A stretch of DNA of 64,000 bases from Hellea balneolensis DSM 19091 (GCF_000428525.1 NZ_AUAC01000003.1:558001-622000), one strand, 5' to 3'; shown: positions 25,920 through 35,013, numbered from the stretch's first letter. Numbers and translations: made by a program. The notes: generated by a model not told the origin, from the sequence alone.

Positions 25920-26762
25920 ATGAAACTCGGCCTTCCTATATCCTTTGTCTTGCATGGGGCGGCTATATTTGGCGGTATGTTTGTTTACAGCGGGGCTGTG
26001 AAGCCTTTGCCCGAAACGCGTATCATTCCCATTGAGATTGTGAGTGTTTCTGAGACCACGAATATTCGCGCCGCAATAAGAACACCAAAGCCCGAAAAAA
26101 TAACGCCGCCTGATATGGAGCCTATGACCCTGGAAACTCCAATGGAAAATGCTCCCGAGGAAGCCGACGCAAAAGAGGCTCCGAAAGAGGCCGAGCAACC
26201 AACTGAAAGTGTTAAAGAGGCTGAAGTCAAAATTCCGGATGAAGATGCTATCCCGCGTCCGGATAAAGTCATTGAAGACGTCTCCGAAGAGCCGGAATTA
26301 CCGGCATTTGATTTGGATAAGCTTTCTTCGATGATTGACCGCTCGCGCGAAACGGCGCCTGAGAAAAATCAGCAAAAAGTGCTGCAATCCGAATCGAATA
26401 ATTATGTCTTCGCTGAAAACTCACGTGCAAGCTCTGGCGCGGGGACAGAAATGACAATCAATGAAATGGATGCTTTGCAATCGGCCATGTATAAGTGTTG
26501 GCGTATGCCGGCCGACGCCAAAAATCCTGAAAAACTTGTGGTGCGGTTGTCTGTAAAAATATTACCGGATGGTTTTGTACAAGACGTCAAAATTATCGAC
26601 AGTGCGCGTCAACGCCGGAATGATCCCGGAAACCCCTTTTGGGATGTGGCTGAGCAACGTGCGGTCAGGGCTGTCTCTCAATGCGGGCCCTATGATTTTC
26701 TACCTGCTGAAAAATATAGCCAGTGGAAAGATATGACCCTAAACTTCAGGCCAAATGTTTAA
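25920..26762 (+). CDS. tolA: Tol-Pal protein TolA
   Basis: 280 residues. An N-terminal membrane anchor (LPISFVLHGAAIFGGMFVYS), an acidic Pro/Glu/Lys-rich linker at about 55-130 that would span the periplasm, and a C-terminal TonB/TolA-like domain (AMYKCWRMP, VVRLSVKILPDGFVQDVKII). TolA passes energy from TolQR to Pal at the outer membrane. The start directly follows the tolR stop with no gap. The linker is short compared with the long helical TolA of E. coli but usual for Alphaproteobacteria. Confidence 0.92.
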   Translation: MKLGLPISFVLHGAAIFGGMFVYSGAVKPLPETRIIPIEIVSVSETTNIRAAIRTPKPEKITPPDMEPMTLETPMENAPEEADAKEAPKEAEQPTESVKEAEVKIPDEDAIPRPDKVIEDVSEEPELPAFDLDKLSSMIDRSRETAPEKNQQKVLQSESNNYVFAENSRASSGAGTEMTINEMDALQSAMYKCWRMPADAKNPEKLVVRLSVKILPDGFVQDVKIIDSARQRRNDPGNPFWDVAEQRAVRAVSQCGPYDFLPAEKYSQWKDMTLNFRPNV

Positions 26763-26787
26763 TTAGGCACATAAAGGAATTGAAATT

Positions 26788-28104
26788 TTGAAACGTTTTA
26801 TACTCTTATTTTGCGTCGTATTTCTCACAGCCTTGTGTGTGGTTAGCAGTGCTCAGGCGCAGCTCGAAATTGATATAACGAAGGGAAATATTGATCCTAC
26901 ACCAATTGCGGTGCCTAGCTTTCTAGGCACAGATACAGAAATGCGCGAATTGGGACAGGATATCGCAAAGGTCATACGCGCGGATTTGGAGCGCTCAGGA
27001 CTTTTTAAATCTCTGGACCCTGCCAGTTTTTTGGAAACGCAAACCAATATTGACTATCAGCCAACATTTGCGGATTGGCGCGTTATAAAGGCTGAGGCTT
27101 TGGCCTCAGGCCGCGTTGTCAGAGAGACAGATACAAAGATAAGGGTTGAATTTCGCCTTTGGGATATCTTTGCCGGCAACCAACTTGCAGGGCTTAGGTT
27201 TTCGGCGACGCAAGACAACTGGCGCCGAACAGCTCATAAGGCGGCGGATGCTATTTACAAAGCTCTGACGGGTGAAGAAGGCTATTTTGACAGCCGTATC
27301 GTTTTTATTGATGAAAAGGGCCCCAAAACAGACCGTAAAAAACGCCTCGCGATAATGGATCAAGATGGCCATGCCCCTCAATATTTGCTGGCTGGGTCTG
27401 ATCTCGTTGTTACGCCGCGCTTCTCGCCATCGGCTCAAAAAATCACATTTATGAGTTATGAGAATGTTATTCCGCAAGTCTATCTGCTCGATATTGAAAC
27501 CGGACGCCGTGAACTCTTGGGCAATTTCCCGGGTATGACATTTGCGCCGCGTTTCTCGCCTGATGGAAATACGCTGATTATGTCGATGATGAGCAAAAGT
27601 AACAGTGATCTCTATGCTATGGATTTGCGGACACGCTCAACATCCCGCCTGACGAATGATCCATCGATTGATGTCTCCGGCAGTTTCTCGCCTGACGGCC
27701 GTAAAATTGTTTTCAACTCGGATCGCGGCGGCTCCCCTCAGCTTTACACAATGAATGCGAATGGCACGAATAAGAAACGCATAAGCTTTGGCAAAGGGCG
27801 TTACTCTGCGCCTGTCTGGTCGCCGCGCGGTGACAAAATTGCTTATGTCAAAAGCCTGGACGGCAAATTTACAATTGGAGTCATGAATCCAGACGGCTCG
27901 GGCGAACGGCAGCTTACTGAGAGTTACATGGATGAGGGGCCGACATGGTCCCCTAATGGCCGCGTTATAATCTTCTCTCGCGAAACCAAAGGCAGGAATG
28001 GGTCGAACTCAATTTGGTCCGTCGATTTAACGGGTCAGAACTTGCGCAAAGTAAATACACCTGGAAAGTCGTCAGACCCAGCTTGGTCTCCCTTATTGCC
28101 TTAA
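26788..28104 (+). CDS. tolB: Tol-Pal periplasmic beta-propeller TolB
   Basis: 438 residues. A cleaved signal ([19 protein letters not shown]) leads to a periplasmic protein with an N-terminal alpha/beta domain ([18 protein letters not shown]) and repeated propeller blades ([51 protein letters not shown]). TolB binds Pal and links the inner- and outer-membrane parts. The start codon is TTG with AAGGA nine bases upstream; no ATG exists before the signal peptide. Confidence 0.96.
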   Translation: MKRFILLFCVVFLTALCVVSSAQAQLEIDITKGNIDPTPIAVPSFLGTDTEMRELGQDIAKVIRADLERSGLFKSLDPASFLETQTNIDYQPTFADWRVIKAEALASGRVVRETDTKIRVEFRLWDIFAGNQLAGLRFSATQDNWRRTAHKAADAIYKALTGEEGYFDSRIVFIDEKGPKTDRKKRLAIMDQDGHAPQYLLAGSDLVVTPRFSPSAQKITFMSYENVIPQVYLLDIETGRRELLGNFPGMTFAPRFSPDGNTLIMSMMSKSNSDLYAMDLRTRSTSRLTNDPSIDVSGSFSPDGRKIVFNSDRGGSPQLYTMNANGTNKKRISFGKGRYSAPVWSPRGDKIAYVKSLDGKFTIGVMNPDGSGERQLTESYMDEGPTWSPNGRVIIFSRETKGRNGSNSIWSVDLTGQNLRKVNTPGKSSDPAWSPLLP

Positions 28105-28249
28105 TCTAGGGCTTAAGAGTCTTTTAGGGTGTGTTTTTGCCCTACATTGCTAGAATTTAAAGCTATTGCCATTCAATTGCCTTGATTGAGATGAAATCAC
28201 ACGGTTTACTTGGGAAATAAAAGAGCCGAGTGAATTGAGGACAAAAACT

Positions 28250-28831
28250 ATGACGATTAAACCCATTGCCATCTCCCTAGCTGTGTTAGCGCTGAGTGCT
28301 TGCGCGACAAAACCGAAGATAGAGCCTGTTCAAGAACGGCCAGTTGTCGAGGCGCCTCCGCAGATATTTGAGGACACTAAACCAACGCCTGCGCCTGTTG
28401 TTCAGCTTCCGCCTGTTGATCAAGGCCCAGTCTTTGACCCCAATGCACCTGTGCCGGGATCTATAGCAGATTTTGCCTATCAAGTCGGCGGTGAGCCGCG
28501 TATCTATTTTGGCTATGATCGCTATGATCTGACAAATGAAGCCCGCGAAGCCCTTCGCCGTCAAGCGCAATGGCTTCAGGCTTATGGGCAAGTTAATGCA
28601 ATTATCGAGGGCAATGCGGATGAGCGCGGAACACGCGAATATAATCTGGCTTTAGGCGCTCGCCGCGCTGATACGGTCAAAGCCTTTTTGGTGAGCCAAG
28701 GCGTAAGTCCTTCGCGACTCACGACTGTATCCTACGGTAAAGAACGTCCAATTGACGGCGCTTCTAATGAGGCGGGTTGGGCCAGAAACCGAAATGGCCA
28801 TACGAATATTACGACTGGAACAATTGGCTAA
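28250..28831 (+). CDS. pal: Peptidoglycan-associated lipoprotein Pal
   Basis: 193 residues. Lipoprotein signal (IAISLAVLALSACATK), a Pro-rich linker, then an OmpA-like peptidoglycan-binding domain at about 85-190 with YFGYDRYDLT, EGNADERGTREYNLALGARR and TVSYGKERP. It anchors the outer membrane to the cell wall and helps constriction at division. A TTG five codons upstream is possible but the ATG has a better spacing from GAGG. A terminator follows 76 bases after the stop. Confidence 0.95.
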   Translation: MTIKPIAISLAVLALSACATKPKIEPVQERPVVEAPPQIFEDTKPTPAPVVQLPPVDQGPVFDPNAPVPGSIADFAYQVGGEPRIYFGYDRYDLTNEAREALRRQAQWLQAYGQVNAIIEGNADERGTREYNLALGARRADTVKAFLVSQGVSPSRLTTVSYGKERPIDGASNEAGWARNRNGHTNITTGTIG

Positions 28832-28906
28832 GCTCTATTCGGGCGTTAATGTTTCTGTAATAACTTTAACTGCCTTTTAATCACACTGGCCTTATTTGGG
28901 CTCTAT

Positions 28907-28935
28907 AGTCGGGTCATAATATGATCCGACTTTTT
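28907..28935 (+). terminator. Rho-independent terminator after pal
   Basis: Stem 28907-28917 with 28921-28931 (11 bp, one G-T pair), a three-base loop, then TTTTT. It ends only 18 bases before the cpoB start codon. Confidence 0.85.
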
Positions 28936-28952
28936 GATTTCATGAGGATAAT

Positions 28953-29891
28953 ATGATGCGCACATTATTTGCAGCACTCTTACTTTCGACATCACTGCTA
29001 GCAACGCCTGTCATGGCGCAAAGCAAAAAAGAATTAGCAGCTGTCGATGCGCAGCTTGCACAGCGCCTTTCAACGCTTGAGTCTCGCATGTTGACCGGAG
29101 ACCCAGCGGCTGAGCGCCTTATGCAAAAAATGGATGCCTTGGAAACATCGATGCGCACCCTACGCGGTGAAGTCGAACAGCTTCGCTTTGAACGGGACAG
29201 TTTATTGCAACAAGTAGAGGCCATGGCGGGTGATACAGCGATGACGCAGGATCTGATTAATCGCATGAAAATTCACCTCGATGCCGTTGATTTGGTCGCG
29301 AGTGAACACAGGGGATCTCCTGTGCAAAGCGGTTCTTTCGAACCCCGTACTTATGGAAGTGATAATATGGCTGGTTCCACACTTCCGCCTTTGATGGATA
29401 CAGAAAGTTATTCTTCGCAACCCGTTTACCCGGGCGGAGAGACTCTGTCTCAAATTCCAAGCGCGCCCGTATTCAAAGAGCAAACAATTGGTGTTCAAGA
29501 GCGTTATAACGATGTTTCTGAGCTGTCCAAAGTCGGTCAAACCAAATTAGCCGAAGGTGATTTCTCAGGCGCGCAAACAGCCTTTAAGCAATATCTTGAA
29601 TTTAATCCCAATGCGGCAGATGCGGGAGAGGTGAATTTTTGGCTCGGTGAAAGCTATTACGTCCGCGGAGGTTATGCTGATGCGGCGGATGCCTATATTA
29701 CATCTATGCGCAAAGCTCCTAAAGGACCTAAAGCGCCGGACGCGATGGTTCGCTTGGCGGCGACCCTTGGTAAGCTCGGGAATAAAGCTGAAGCCTGCCA
29801 GACATTAGCGACATTTCCAGCGCAATTCCCAAATGCCTCTGCCAGCGCAAAAGAAAAGGCGAGAATCGAAGCTGCTCGAACAGGATGCTAG
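28953..29891 (+). CDS. cpoB: Cell division coordinator CpoB (YbgF)
   Basis: 312 residues. A signal peptide (RTLFAALLLSTSLLATPVMA) and a periplasmic protein with an N-terminal coiled coil (about 27-95, LAQRLSTLESRML ... RTLRGEVEQLRFERD), a variable linker, and C-terminal TPRs (about 190-310, AEGDFSGAQTAFKQYLEFNP, EVNFWLGESYYVRGGYADAA). CpoB coordinates Tol function with peptidoglycan synthesis at the septum. The gene lies right behind a strong terminator and may be expressed at a lower level by read-through. Confidence 0.93.
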   Translation: MMRTLFAALLLSTSLLATPVMAQSKKELAAVDAQLAQRLSTLESRMLTGDPAAERLMQKMDALETSMRTLRGEVEQLRFERDSLLQQVEAMAGDTAMTQDLINRMKIHLDAVDLVASEHRGSPVQSGSFEPRTYGSDNMAGSTLPPLMDTESYSSQPVYPGGETLSQIPSAPVFKEQTIGVQERYNDVSELSKVGQTKLAEGDFSGAQTAFKQYLEFNPNAADAGEVNFWLGESYYVRGGYADAADAYITSMRKAPKGPKAPDAMVRLAATLGKLGNKAEACQTLATFPAQFPNASASAKEKARIEAARTGC

Positions 29892-29937
29892 GATGTTTTT
29901 GAAACATAAGCTGGGTTAGGTGAGCCCGTAATCCAAG

Positions 29938-31191
29938 ATGTCACTTACATCGCAATTATACCGAAAAATAGACGACCTTATCCCGAAGGGTGAGGCTTTT
30001 GCGATTGCTTCTTCGGGCGGTGGCGATAGCACGGCCCTTGTTCACGCTTTAAGAGAACACCCTCAAGCCAATTTTGTCTATATTGTCGATCATAACCTCC
30101 GAGCAGGGTCTTGCATAGAAGCTAAAGATGCTAAGGCTTTTGCGAAAGAGTGTGGATATAAGGCCAAGGTTTTGACATGGTCCCATGACAGGCCCCAGAG
30201 CGGTCTTCAAGAGAAAGCGCGATGTGCCCGCTATGCGCTTATGGGCGCTCAATGCCGGACAGATGGAATTAAATATTTGCTGACCGCGCACCATAAAGAT
30301 GATCAGGCAGAAACACTTCTCATGCGCTATGAGCGCAAAACAGATTGGCGCGGCGCGGCGGGTATGGCTGAATTCACTTATGCGCCGATCTGGCCTGAAC
30401 TTGCCATGGTCAATATAGTTAGGCCTTTGCTTGAAAGGAGTCGCGCAGATCTTCGGGGCTATAACCGTGAACATAAGCTGTCATGGGCAGAAGATCCATC
30501 AAATCAGAACCGAGATTTCGCGCGTATTCGGGCCAGAGATGAATTGACCGAAAACACTGAACTCAAGTGTGAGCTTTTGAATACAGCTGAAAACATGAAA
30601 AAGGCTCTCAATAAAGAGAGGGAGATTTTGCGGCAAGATGCTAATAAGCTAAAGGTCGATGAAATGGGGCTTATCCATCTAAGCTCAAAACCATTGCCCG
30701 AACTTATGTTTCAGTGCCTGAGGGCAGCCAGCGGCTTAGGACAGCATATTGATAGAGCTAAACTAAAAAGACTGCTCAAAATGATGGGAAACAGCTCTTT
30801 TAAATCAGCAACGCTTTGCGGGGCCATGATTGCAAAAGAAAAATCCAGGTTCATTATCTGTCGTGACCCAGTCGCTGTAACAGGACGCCGCGATGGAGGG
30901 CAGGGCGTAAGCGCGGGACCTATGCCGTTGTCAAAACATTACAGCATTTGGGATGGCCGTTGGGCCGTCAAATCAACTCTGCCAAATATTTCAATTGCCG
31001 CGCAATACAGTTTGGATAATCCACGCGATAGCCGCGGGCCCGCTCATAAAATCACGCAGCCAATCCTAAGGCGGAAGTCAGATACGCAGGACGAATTTGA
31101 GATATTCGAATCAATGAATCTCCAAGGTGTCGACACTACATGCCTCGTGCAAACACGCTTAGATGCCGCACTTTGTCTTAAAACGCCTTGA
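29938..31191 (+). CDS. tilS: tRNA(Ile)-lysidine synthase
   Basis: 417 residues. TilS modifies the C34 of the CAU anticodon of tRNA(Ile) to lysidine, using ATP. PP-loop SSGGGDSTALVHAL, VDHNLRAGS, LTAHHKDDQAETLLMR and PLLERSRADLRGY are family motifs; SWAEDPSNQNRDFARIR follows. The C-terminal part is less conserved. The start ATG has a poor Shine-Dalgarno sequence (AGGTGAGCCC further upstream). Confidence 0.94.
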   Translation: MSLTSQLYRKIDDLIPKGEAFAIASSGGGDSTALVHALREHPQANFVYIVDHNLRAGSCIEAKDAKAFAKECGYKAKVLTWSHDRPQSGLQEKARCARYALMGAQCRTDGIKYLLTAHHKDDQAETLLMRYERKTDWRGAAGMAEFTYAPIWPELAMVNIVRPLLERSRADLRGYNREHKLSWAEDPSNQNRDFARIRARDELTENTELKCELLNTAENMKKALNKEREILRQDANKLKVDEMGLIHLSSKPLPELMFQCLRAASGLGQHIDRAKLKRLLKMMGNSSFKSATLCGAMIAKEKSRFIICRDPVAVTGRRDGGQGVSAGPMPLSKHYSIWDGRWAVKSTLPNISIAAQYSLDNPRDSRGPAHKITQPILRRKSDTQDEFEIFESMNLQGVDTTCLVQTRLDAALCLKTP

Positions 31192-31228
31192 AACTGTCCT
31201 GCGTATGTAAAATACACCTAGTCGATGC

Positions 31229-31256
31229 CTTTATTTTGGCTCAAGACTACCTATGT
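31229..31256 (+). promoter_or_regulatory. Weak RpoH-like promoter before ftsH
   Basis: CCTATGT at 31250-31256 fits the -10 of alphaproteobacterial heat-shock promoters; the -35 CTTTAT at 31229 is a poor match and the spacing is short. It is 43 bases from ftsH, a gene often under heat-shock control. Confidence 0.25.
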
Positions 31257-31298
31257 GTTATGGACATAAAGACCGATAAATTCAGCAGGTGATATGCA

Positions 31299-33212
31299 AT
31301 GAATATGAACATGAAAAATTTAGCTGTTTGGGCGCTCATTATCACGATGTTCTTGGTGATGGTCCAAGTATCTTCAACCTCAATGAATGCAGCCTCTGCG
31401 CCTAATGAATATACCTTTACCGAGTTAGAAGAGGTTGTGGCGAGCGGGCAAATTGCTGAAGCTGAAATCAATGAAGCCGAAGGATTGATAACGGGTACCA
31501 CAACGGATGAGAAGCCGTTTAAAGCTAATACATCACGAATTGATGATCGTGCGGGCGCTCTGTTTGATGAATATAACGTGCCTTATGAATACTCCGAAGT
31601 AAAAGGGACGAGCACTTGGGCGACGGTTCTGATTAATATTCTCCCGCTCTTGCTCATTGTCGGTATTTCCATCTTGATCTTCCGCTCCATACAGGGCGGT
31701 GGCCGCGGCGGCGCAATGAGCTTTGGTAAGTCTCGCGCAAAAATGCTGACTGAGAACACGAAACGCGTTACATTTGCAGACGTTGCTGGCGTAGAGTCAG
31801 CCAAAGAAGATCTCAAAGAAGTTGTCGAGTTTCTAGAAGACCCAAGCCGTTTCACGCGTCTGGGCGCCAAAATTCCGACAGGGGCTCTATTGATTGGCCC
31901 TCCCGGTACAGGTAAAACGCTTTTGGCACGCGCTGTCGCCGGTGAAGCGGGTGTTCCGTTCTTTACAATTTCAGGCTCCGACTTCGTCGAAATGTTTGTT
32001 GGCGTGGGCGCATCTCGTGTGCGCGATATGTTCGCCGATGCGCGTAAGAATGCGCCGTGTATTATTTTCATTGACGAGATTGATGCGGTGGGTCGTCACC
32101 GCGGCGTCGGGACATCGGGAGGTCACGAAGAACGAGAGCAAACTCTCAACCAACTCCTCGTCGAGATGGACGGCTTTGAAGGTGATGAGGGCATTATCAT
32201 TATCGCGGCGACGAACCGCCCTGATGTGCTTGATAAAGCATTGCTACGTCCAGGCCGTTTTGACCGTCAAATTGAAGTGCCTTATCCTGATATCCAAGGC
32301 CGCGAGAAAATTCTCGAAGTCCATATGAAGGGCAAGCCAATTGCCGCTGAACTGGACGTAAAATATATTGCGCGCGGCACCCCCGGTTTCTCTGGTGCAG
32401 ATTTGATGAATCTTGTAAATGAGGCCGCTCTTCTCTCTGCCCGCCGTAACAAACTTAAAATCACAATGCGTGAATTTGAGGATGCGCGTGATAAAGTTAT
32501 GATGGGTGCCGAGCGACGTAGCCTTGCTATGTCTGACGAAGAAAAAGAAATGACTGCCTATCACGAAGCGGGTCATGCTATCGTTGGATTGAACATGCCA
32601 GGATCATTGCCTATCCATAAAGCGACGATTATTCCGCGGGGCCGTGCTTTGGGTATGGTTCAATATATGCCAGAACGTGATCAAATTTCACAATCTCGTC
32701 AAGAAATGATCGCGCGTATGGCGATGGCGATGGGCGGGCGGGCTGCGGAAGAGCTTCACTTTGGTCATGATAAAGTGACTTCTGGCGCAAGCTCAGATAT
32801 TGAGCAAGTTACGCGTATCGCGACGGCTATGGTGACGGAATGGGGTCTCTCTGATGCGATTGGGCCGATTGCCTATAAAGATACGGATCAGCAGAGTTTC
32901 CACCCCGGAATTGGGCGAGGCTCCGCAATTTCGCCCGAGACCGCGACTCTGATTGAATCAGAGATAAAACGCTTCATCACCGAAGCTCATGACACGGCCG
33001 TGAAAATATTGAAGAAAAAGAAAAAAGATTGGGTCGCATTGGCCGAAGCGCTTTTGGAATATGAAACGCTCTCTGGCGATGAGATTACGGTGCTGCTCTC
33101 TGACGGGATTAAACCCAAACGCCCTGATGGTGCGCGTGGTTCTAAGCCTGCAGTCGCGGCTGTGCCGACCACAAAGAAAAAGCCGCTCGGTGATGCTCAG
33201 CCTGAGGCTTAA
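31299..33212 (+). CDS. ftsH: ATP-dependent zinc metalloprotease FtsH
   Basis: 637 residues. An inner-membrane AAA+ protease that degrades misfolded membrane proteins and regulators. Two membrane segments (about 7-24 and 107-127) flank a periplasmic domain. Walker A GPPGTGKT at 200-207, Walker B IIFIDE at 255-260, SRH motif [20 protein letters not shown], zinc motif HEAGH at 422-426 and the third ligand in the downstream helical part. A Lys/Pro-rich tail follows. Full length for the family. Confidence 0.97.
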   Translation: MNMNMKNLAVWALIITMFLVMVQVSSTSMNAASAPNEYTFTELEEVVASGQIAEAEINEAEGLITGTTTDEKPFKANTSRIDDRAGALFDEYNVPYEYSEVKGTSTWATVLINILPLLLIVGISILIFRSIQGGGRGGAMSFGKSRAKMLTENTKRVTFADVAGVESAKEDLKEVVEFLEDPSRFTRLGAKIPTGALLIGPPGTGKTLLARAVAGEAGVPFFTISGSDFVEMFVGVGASRVRDMFADARKNAPCIIFIDEIDAVGRHRGVGTSGGHEEREQTLNQLLVEMDGFEGDEGIIIIAATNRPDVLDKALLRPGRFDRQIEVPYPDIQGREKILEVHMKGKPIAAELDVKYIARGTPGFSGADLMNLVNEAALLSARRNKLKITMREFEDARDKVMMGAERRSLAMSDEEKEMTAYHEAGHAIVGLNMPGSLPIHKATIIPRGRALGMVQYMPERDQISQSRQEMIARMAMAMGGRAAEELHFGHDKVTSGASSDIEQVTRIATAMVTEWGLSDAIGPIAYKDTDQQSFHPGIGRGSAISPETATLIESEIKRFITEAHDTAVKILKKKKKDWVALAEALLEYETLSGDEITVLLSDGIKPKRPDGARGSKPAVAAVPTTKKKPLGDAQPEA

Positions 33213-33221
33213 TCAACGACT

Positions 33222-34040
33222 GTGAGTTTTACCCGTCCAAAAATAATGGGCATACTAAACGTGACCCCCGACAGTTTTTCTGACGGGGGTCATTATGATT
33301 CCTATGACCTTGCCGTGAAACAGGCTCTCACCCTTCTGGATGAAGGCGCAGATATCATAGATATAGGCGGGGAGAGCACGCGGCCCGGCGCTGAAGAGGT
33401 TGATGTTATCGAGGAAGTGCGCCGCACGGTGCCTGTCATTATGGCTCTACGCGAAGCGACGCGGGACTATGATAGTGATCCCGTCATTTCCATTGATACG
33501 CGTAAGCCGGGAGTGGCCGAGGCCGCTATTTTGGCCGGAGCTGATATTTGGAACGATGTTTCAGGCCTGACCTTTGAGCCTAAGTCAGAGGCCGTCGCGG
33601 CAGAGCTCGCATGTCCCGTAATTCTGATGCATTCCCAAGGCTCACCTGAAAATATGCAGGATAACCCGTATTATGGTCATGCGGTAAAAGAGATAAAAGA
33701 TTGGCTCGCAAAGCGGCTTGATGCCTGTGAATTTGCGGGGATAGAGCGCAGTAATATTACGCTCGACCCGGGCATTGGTTTTGGCAAACGCCAAGAGGAC
33801 AACCTTGCTATTCTGGGTCAACTCGAAAGCTTTAAAGAGCTTGGCTGTCCTATTCTGATGGGCGCGTCCCGTAAGAGCTTCATAGGCCGCATAGATGGGT
33901 CTACGGCTGACGACCGCATCGGGGGCAGTATAGCGGCAGCCCTCTGGTCAGCGGCCAAAGGCGCTGATATATTACGCGTCCATGATGTGAGTGAAACGGT
34001 GCAGGCCCTTAGGGTCTGGGAGGCAATGGCGGATGAGTAG
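33222..34040 (+). CDS. folP: Dihydropteroate synthase
   Basis: 272 residues from a GTG nine bases after ftsH. DHPS joins p-aminobenzoate to pterin pyrophosphate in folate synthesis and is the sulfonamide target. Motifs: IMGILNVTPDSFSDGG, IIDIGGESTRPGAEEV, VSIDTRKP-type, NDVSGLTFEP, LMHSQGSPENMQ, LDPGIGFGKRQEDNLAIL and LMGASRKSFIGR. An ATG eight codons later is possible but would trim the first strand. In many relatives glmM follows folP; here a repeat-rich segment takes its place. Confidence 0.95.
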   Translation: MSFTRPKIMGILNVTPDSFSDGGHYDSYDLAVKQALTLLDEGADIIDIGGESTRPGAEEVDVIEEVRRTVPVIMALREATRDYDSDPVISIDTRKPGVAEAAILAGADIWNDVSGLTFEPKSEAVAAELACPVILMHSQGSPENMQDNPYYGHAVKEIKDWLAKRLDACEFAGIERSNITLDPGIGFGKRQEDNLAILGQLESFKELGCPILMGASRKSFIGRIDGSTADDRIGGSIAAALWSAAKGADILRVHDVSETVQALRVWEAMADE

Positions 34041-34060
34041 GCAAAACTATCGACCTTCGC

Positions 34061-34091
34061 TGTCATCACCCGATTTATTCGGGTGATCCAA
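34061..34091 (+). repeat. Left 31-bp terminal inverted repeat (internal hairpin)
   Basis: Perfect mate of 34413-34443. Internal stem ATCACCCGA (34066-34074) with TCGGGTGAT (34080-34088), loop 34075-34079. It lies 20 bases after the folP stop and ends three bases before the nuclease ATG. Confidence 0.9.
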
Positions 34092-34094
34092 GTG

Positions 34095-34403
34095 ATGAAT
34101 GACGACGCTTATGCCTATGTCTATATCCTAGCATCACATAAAAACGGGACACTCTATATAGGCGTTACCCGAGACCTAGGGACAAGGTTAGAACAACATA
34201 AATCCAAAGCCGACGCCAAGAGTTTTACGGCGCGATATAATGTTACCAGATTAGTCTGGTTCGAAGAATTTGACTTAATTGTTGAGGCGATTGCCTATGA
34301 AAAGCGCCTTAAAAAATATAAACGCCAATGGAAGATAAATTTAATTGAAGAACACAACCCTGATTGGCGCGAACTTGATTGCGGGTCAGGTGAGTTCTTA
34401 TAA
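34095..34403 (+). CDS. GIY-YIG nuclease domain protein
   Basis: 102 residues, a single GIY-YIG domain: YVYILASHKNGTLYIGVTRD holds the GIY-YIG-type strands (VYI ... YIG), then LGTRLEQHK with the catalytic Arg, and YEKRLKKYKRQWKINLIEEH with the Glu and basic helix. The class of small free-standing GIY-YIG proteins is common in Alphaproteobacteria and of unknown role. The ATG at 34095 is preferred; a GTG four codons upstream lies inside the left repeat. No separate DNA-binding domain is seen, so target choice might come from the flanking hairpins. Confidence 0.9.
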   Translation: MNDDAYAYVYILASHKNGTLYIGVTRDLGTRLEQHKSKADAKSFTARYNVTRLVWFEEFDLIVEAIAYEKRLKKYKRQWKINLIEEHNPDWRELDCGSGEFL

Positions 34404-34412
34404 GCTAACACA

Positions 34413-34443
34413 TGGATCACCCGAATAAATCGGGTGATGACAG
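34413..34443 (-). repeat. Right 31-bp terminal inverted repeat (internal hairpin)
   Basis: Exact reverse complement of 34061-34091, starting nine bases after the nuclease stop codon. It forms the same internal hairpin (34416-34424 with 34430-34438) and may double as a transcription stop. Confidence 0.9.
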
Positions 34444-34463
34444 AGAGGGAATAGGATTTTTAG

Positions 34464-34841
34464 ATGCCTAAAAGGTCAAAGCCATGGCTGAATTACAAGA
34501 GCAATGAGCCTGTCAGGGAATATCCTAGAACACCTATAAAGAAACGACATCTCAAATGGGCCCTTTTTTGGCTGATTGTTGGAGGACATATTGGCGCGCA
34601 TCGATTATATCTGTGGGATGGAACGAAAGCTGTCTTCATCATGGCTTTCTTTTTTATATCCTTTTTATGCTCATTGTTCTGCTTAGCATTGATTTACACT
34701 ACTCTTGATATTTCTGAGTTTTCAGAAGACAGCGCTGTAGGCATTGCCGCCTTCTTCAGTGTAGCATTGATTTTTATTTTTGAATTGCCCCGATTAAAGC
34801 GTAGAGTTGATTTTAAAAATAAAAAGCACCTTTTAAATTAA
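34464..34841 (+). CDS. TM2-domain membrane protein
   Basis: 125 residues. A basic N-terminus is followed by a TM2 domain (ALFWLIVGGHIGAHRLYLWD, two helices joined by the His/Arg-containing turn, then AVFIMAFFFISFLCSLFCLA), and a further hydrophobic helix at about 93-109 before a basic tail. TM2 proteins are small membrane proteins of unclear role. It starts 21 bases after the right repeat of the nuclease unit. Ribosome binding site weak (GAGGGA 12 bases upstream). Confidence 0.8.
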   Translation: MPKRSKPWLNYKSNEPVREYPRTPIKKRHLKWALFWLIVGGHIGAHRLYLWDGTKAVFIMAFFFISFLCSLFCLALIYTTLDISEFSEDSAVGIAAFFSVALIFIFELPRLKRRVDFKNKKHLLN

Positions 34842-34848
34842 TACTTGT

Positions 34849-34867
34849 TCCCCGACTTGATCGGGGA
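34849..34867. repeat. Solo palindrome related to the GIY-YIG unit ends
   Basis: TCCCCGA (34849-34855) pairs with TCGGGGA (34861-34867) around the 5-base loop CTTGA. Stem length, loop length and the CCCGA/TCGGG core match the hairpins at 34061 and 34413, so it looks like a solitary copy of the same or a sister repeat family. It lies eight bases after the TM2 gene stop. Confidence 0.65.
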
Positions 34868-34904
34868 TCTCCATCGTTTAGTTCAGCACTCCAATTGAGG
34901 AAGA

Positions 34905-34943
34905 CCCCCACCTTGAGTTTGCAGGCAAACTCTGGGGTGGGGG
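34905..34943. repeat. Interrupted GC-rich palindrome before the tandem repeat
   Basis: CCCCCACC (34905-34912) pairs with GGTGGGGG (34936-34943), and GAGTTTG (34915-34921) with CAAACTC (34926-34932), loop of four bases. A very stable hairpin seven bases upstream of the 9-bp tandem array and 78 bases upstream of thiD. Confidence 0.75.
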
Positions 34944-34950
34944 ACTATAG

Positions 34951-35013
34951 AAACAAGAAAAACAAGAAAAACAAGAAAAACAAGAAAAACAAGAAAAACA
35001 AGAAAAACAAGAA
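34951..35013 (+). repeat. 9-bp tandem repeat, 7 full copies, in the thiD leader
   Basis: Seven uninterrupted copies of AAACAAGAA, followed by a partial copy AAAC and then ATT directly before the thiD ATG at 35021. The unit is a multiple of three and in frame with thiD, where it would read Lys-Lys-Asn repeats. Perfect copies point to recent slippage and likely copy-number variation. Confidence 0.95.

Larger units (their letters stand above)
34061..34443. mobile_element. 383-bp unit: GIY-YIG gene bounded by perfect 31-bp inverted repeats
   Basis: Bases 34061-34091 and 34413-34443 are exact reverse complements over 31 bases. They enclose a single gene (34095-34403) so tightly that only 3 and 9 bases separate it from the repeats. 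Each repeat is itself a 9-bp hairpin with a 5-base loop. No target-site duplication is evident. Transposase-type ends around a one-domain nuclease gene suggest a self-contained mobile or repeat-associated unit, comparable in logic to REP-associated transposase (RAYT) systems but with a different enzyme. Mobility is inferred, not shown. Confidence 0.6.

Noticed and set aside
34905-34943. Palindrome as a terminator for the TM2 gene
   Set aside because: The stem is followed by an A-rich tract rather than a T-run on the plus strand, and it lies 64 bases after the gene.
34951-35013. CRISPR array
   Set aside because: Direct 9-bp units with no spacers; it is a simple tandem repeat.
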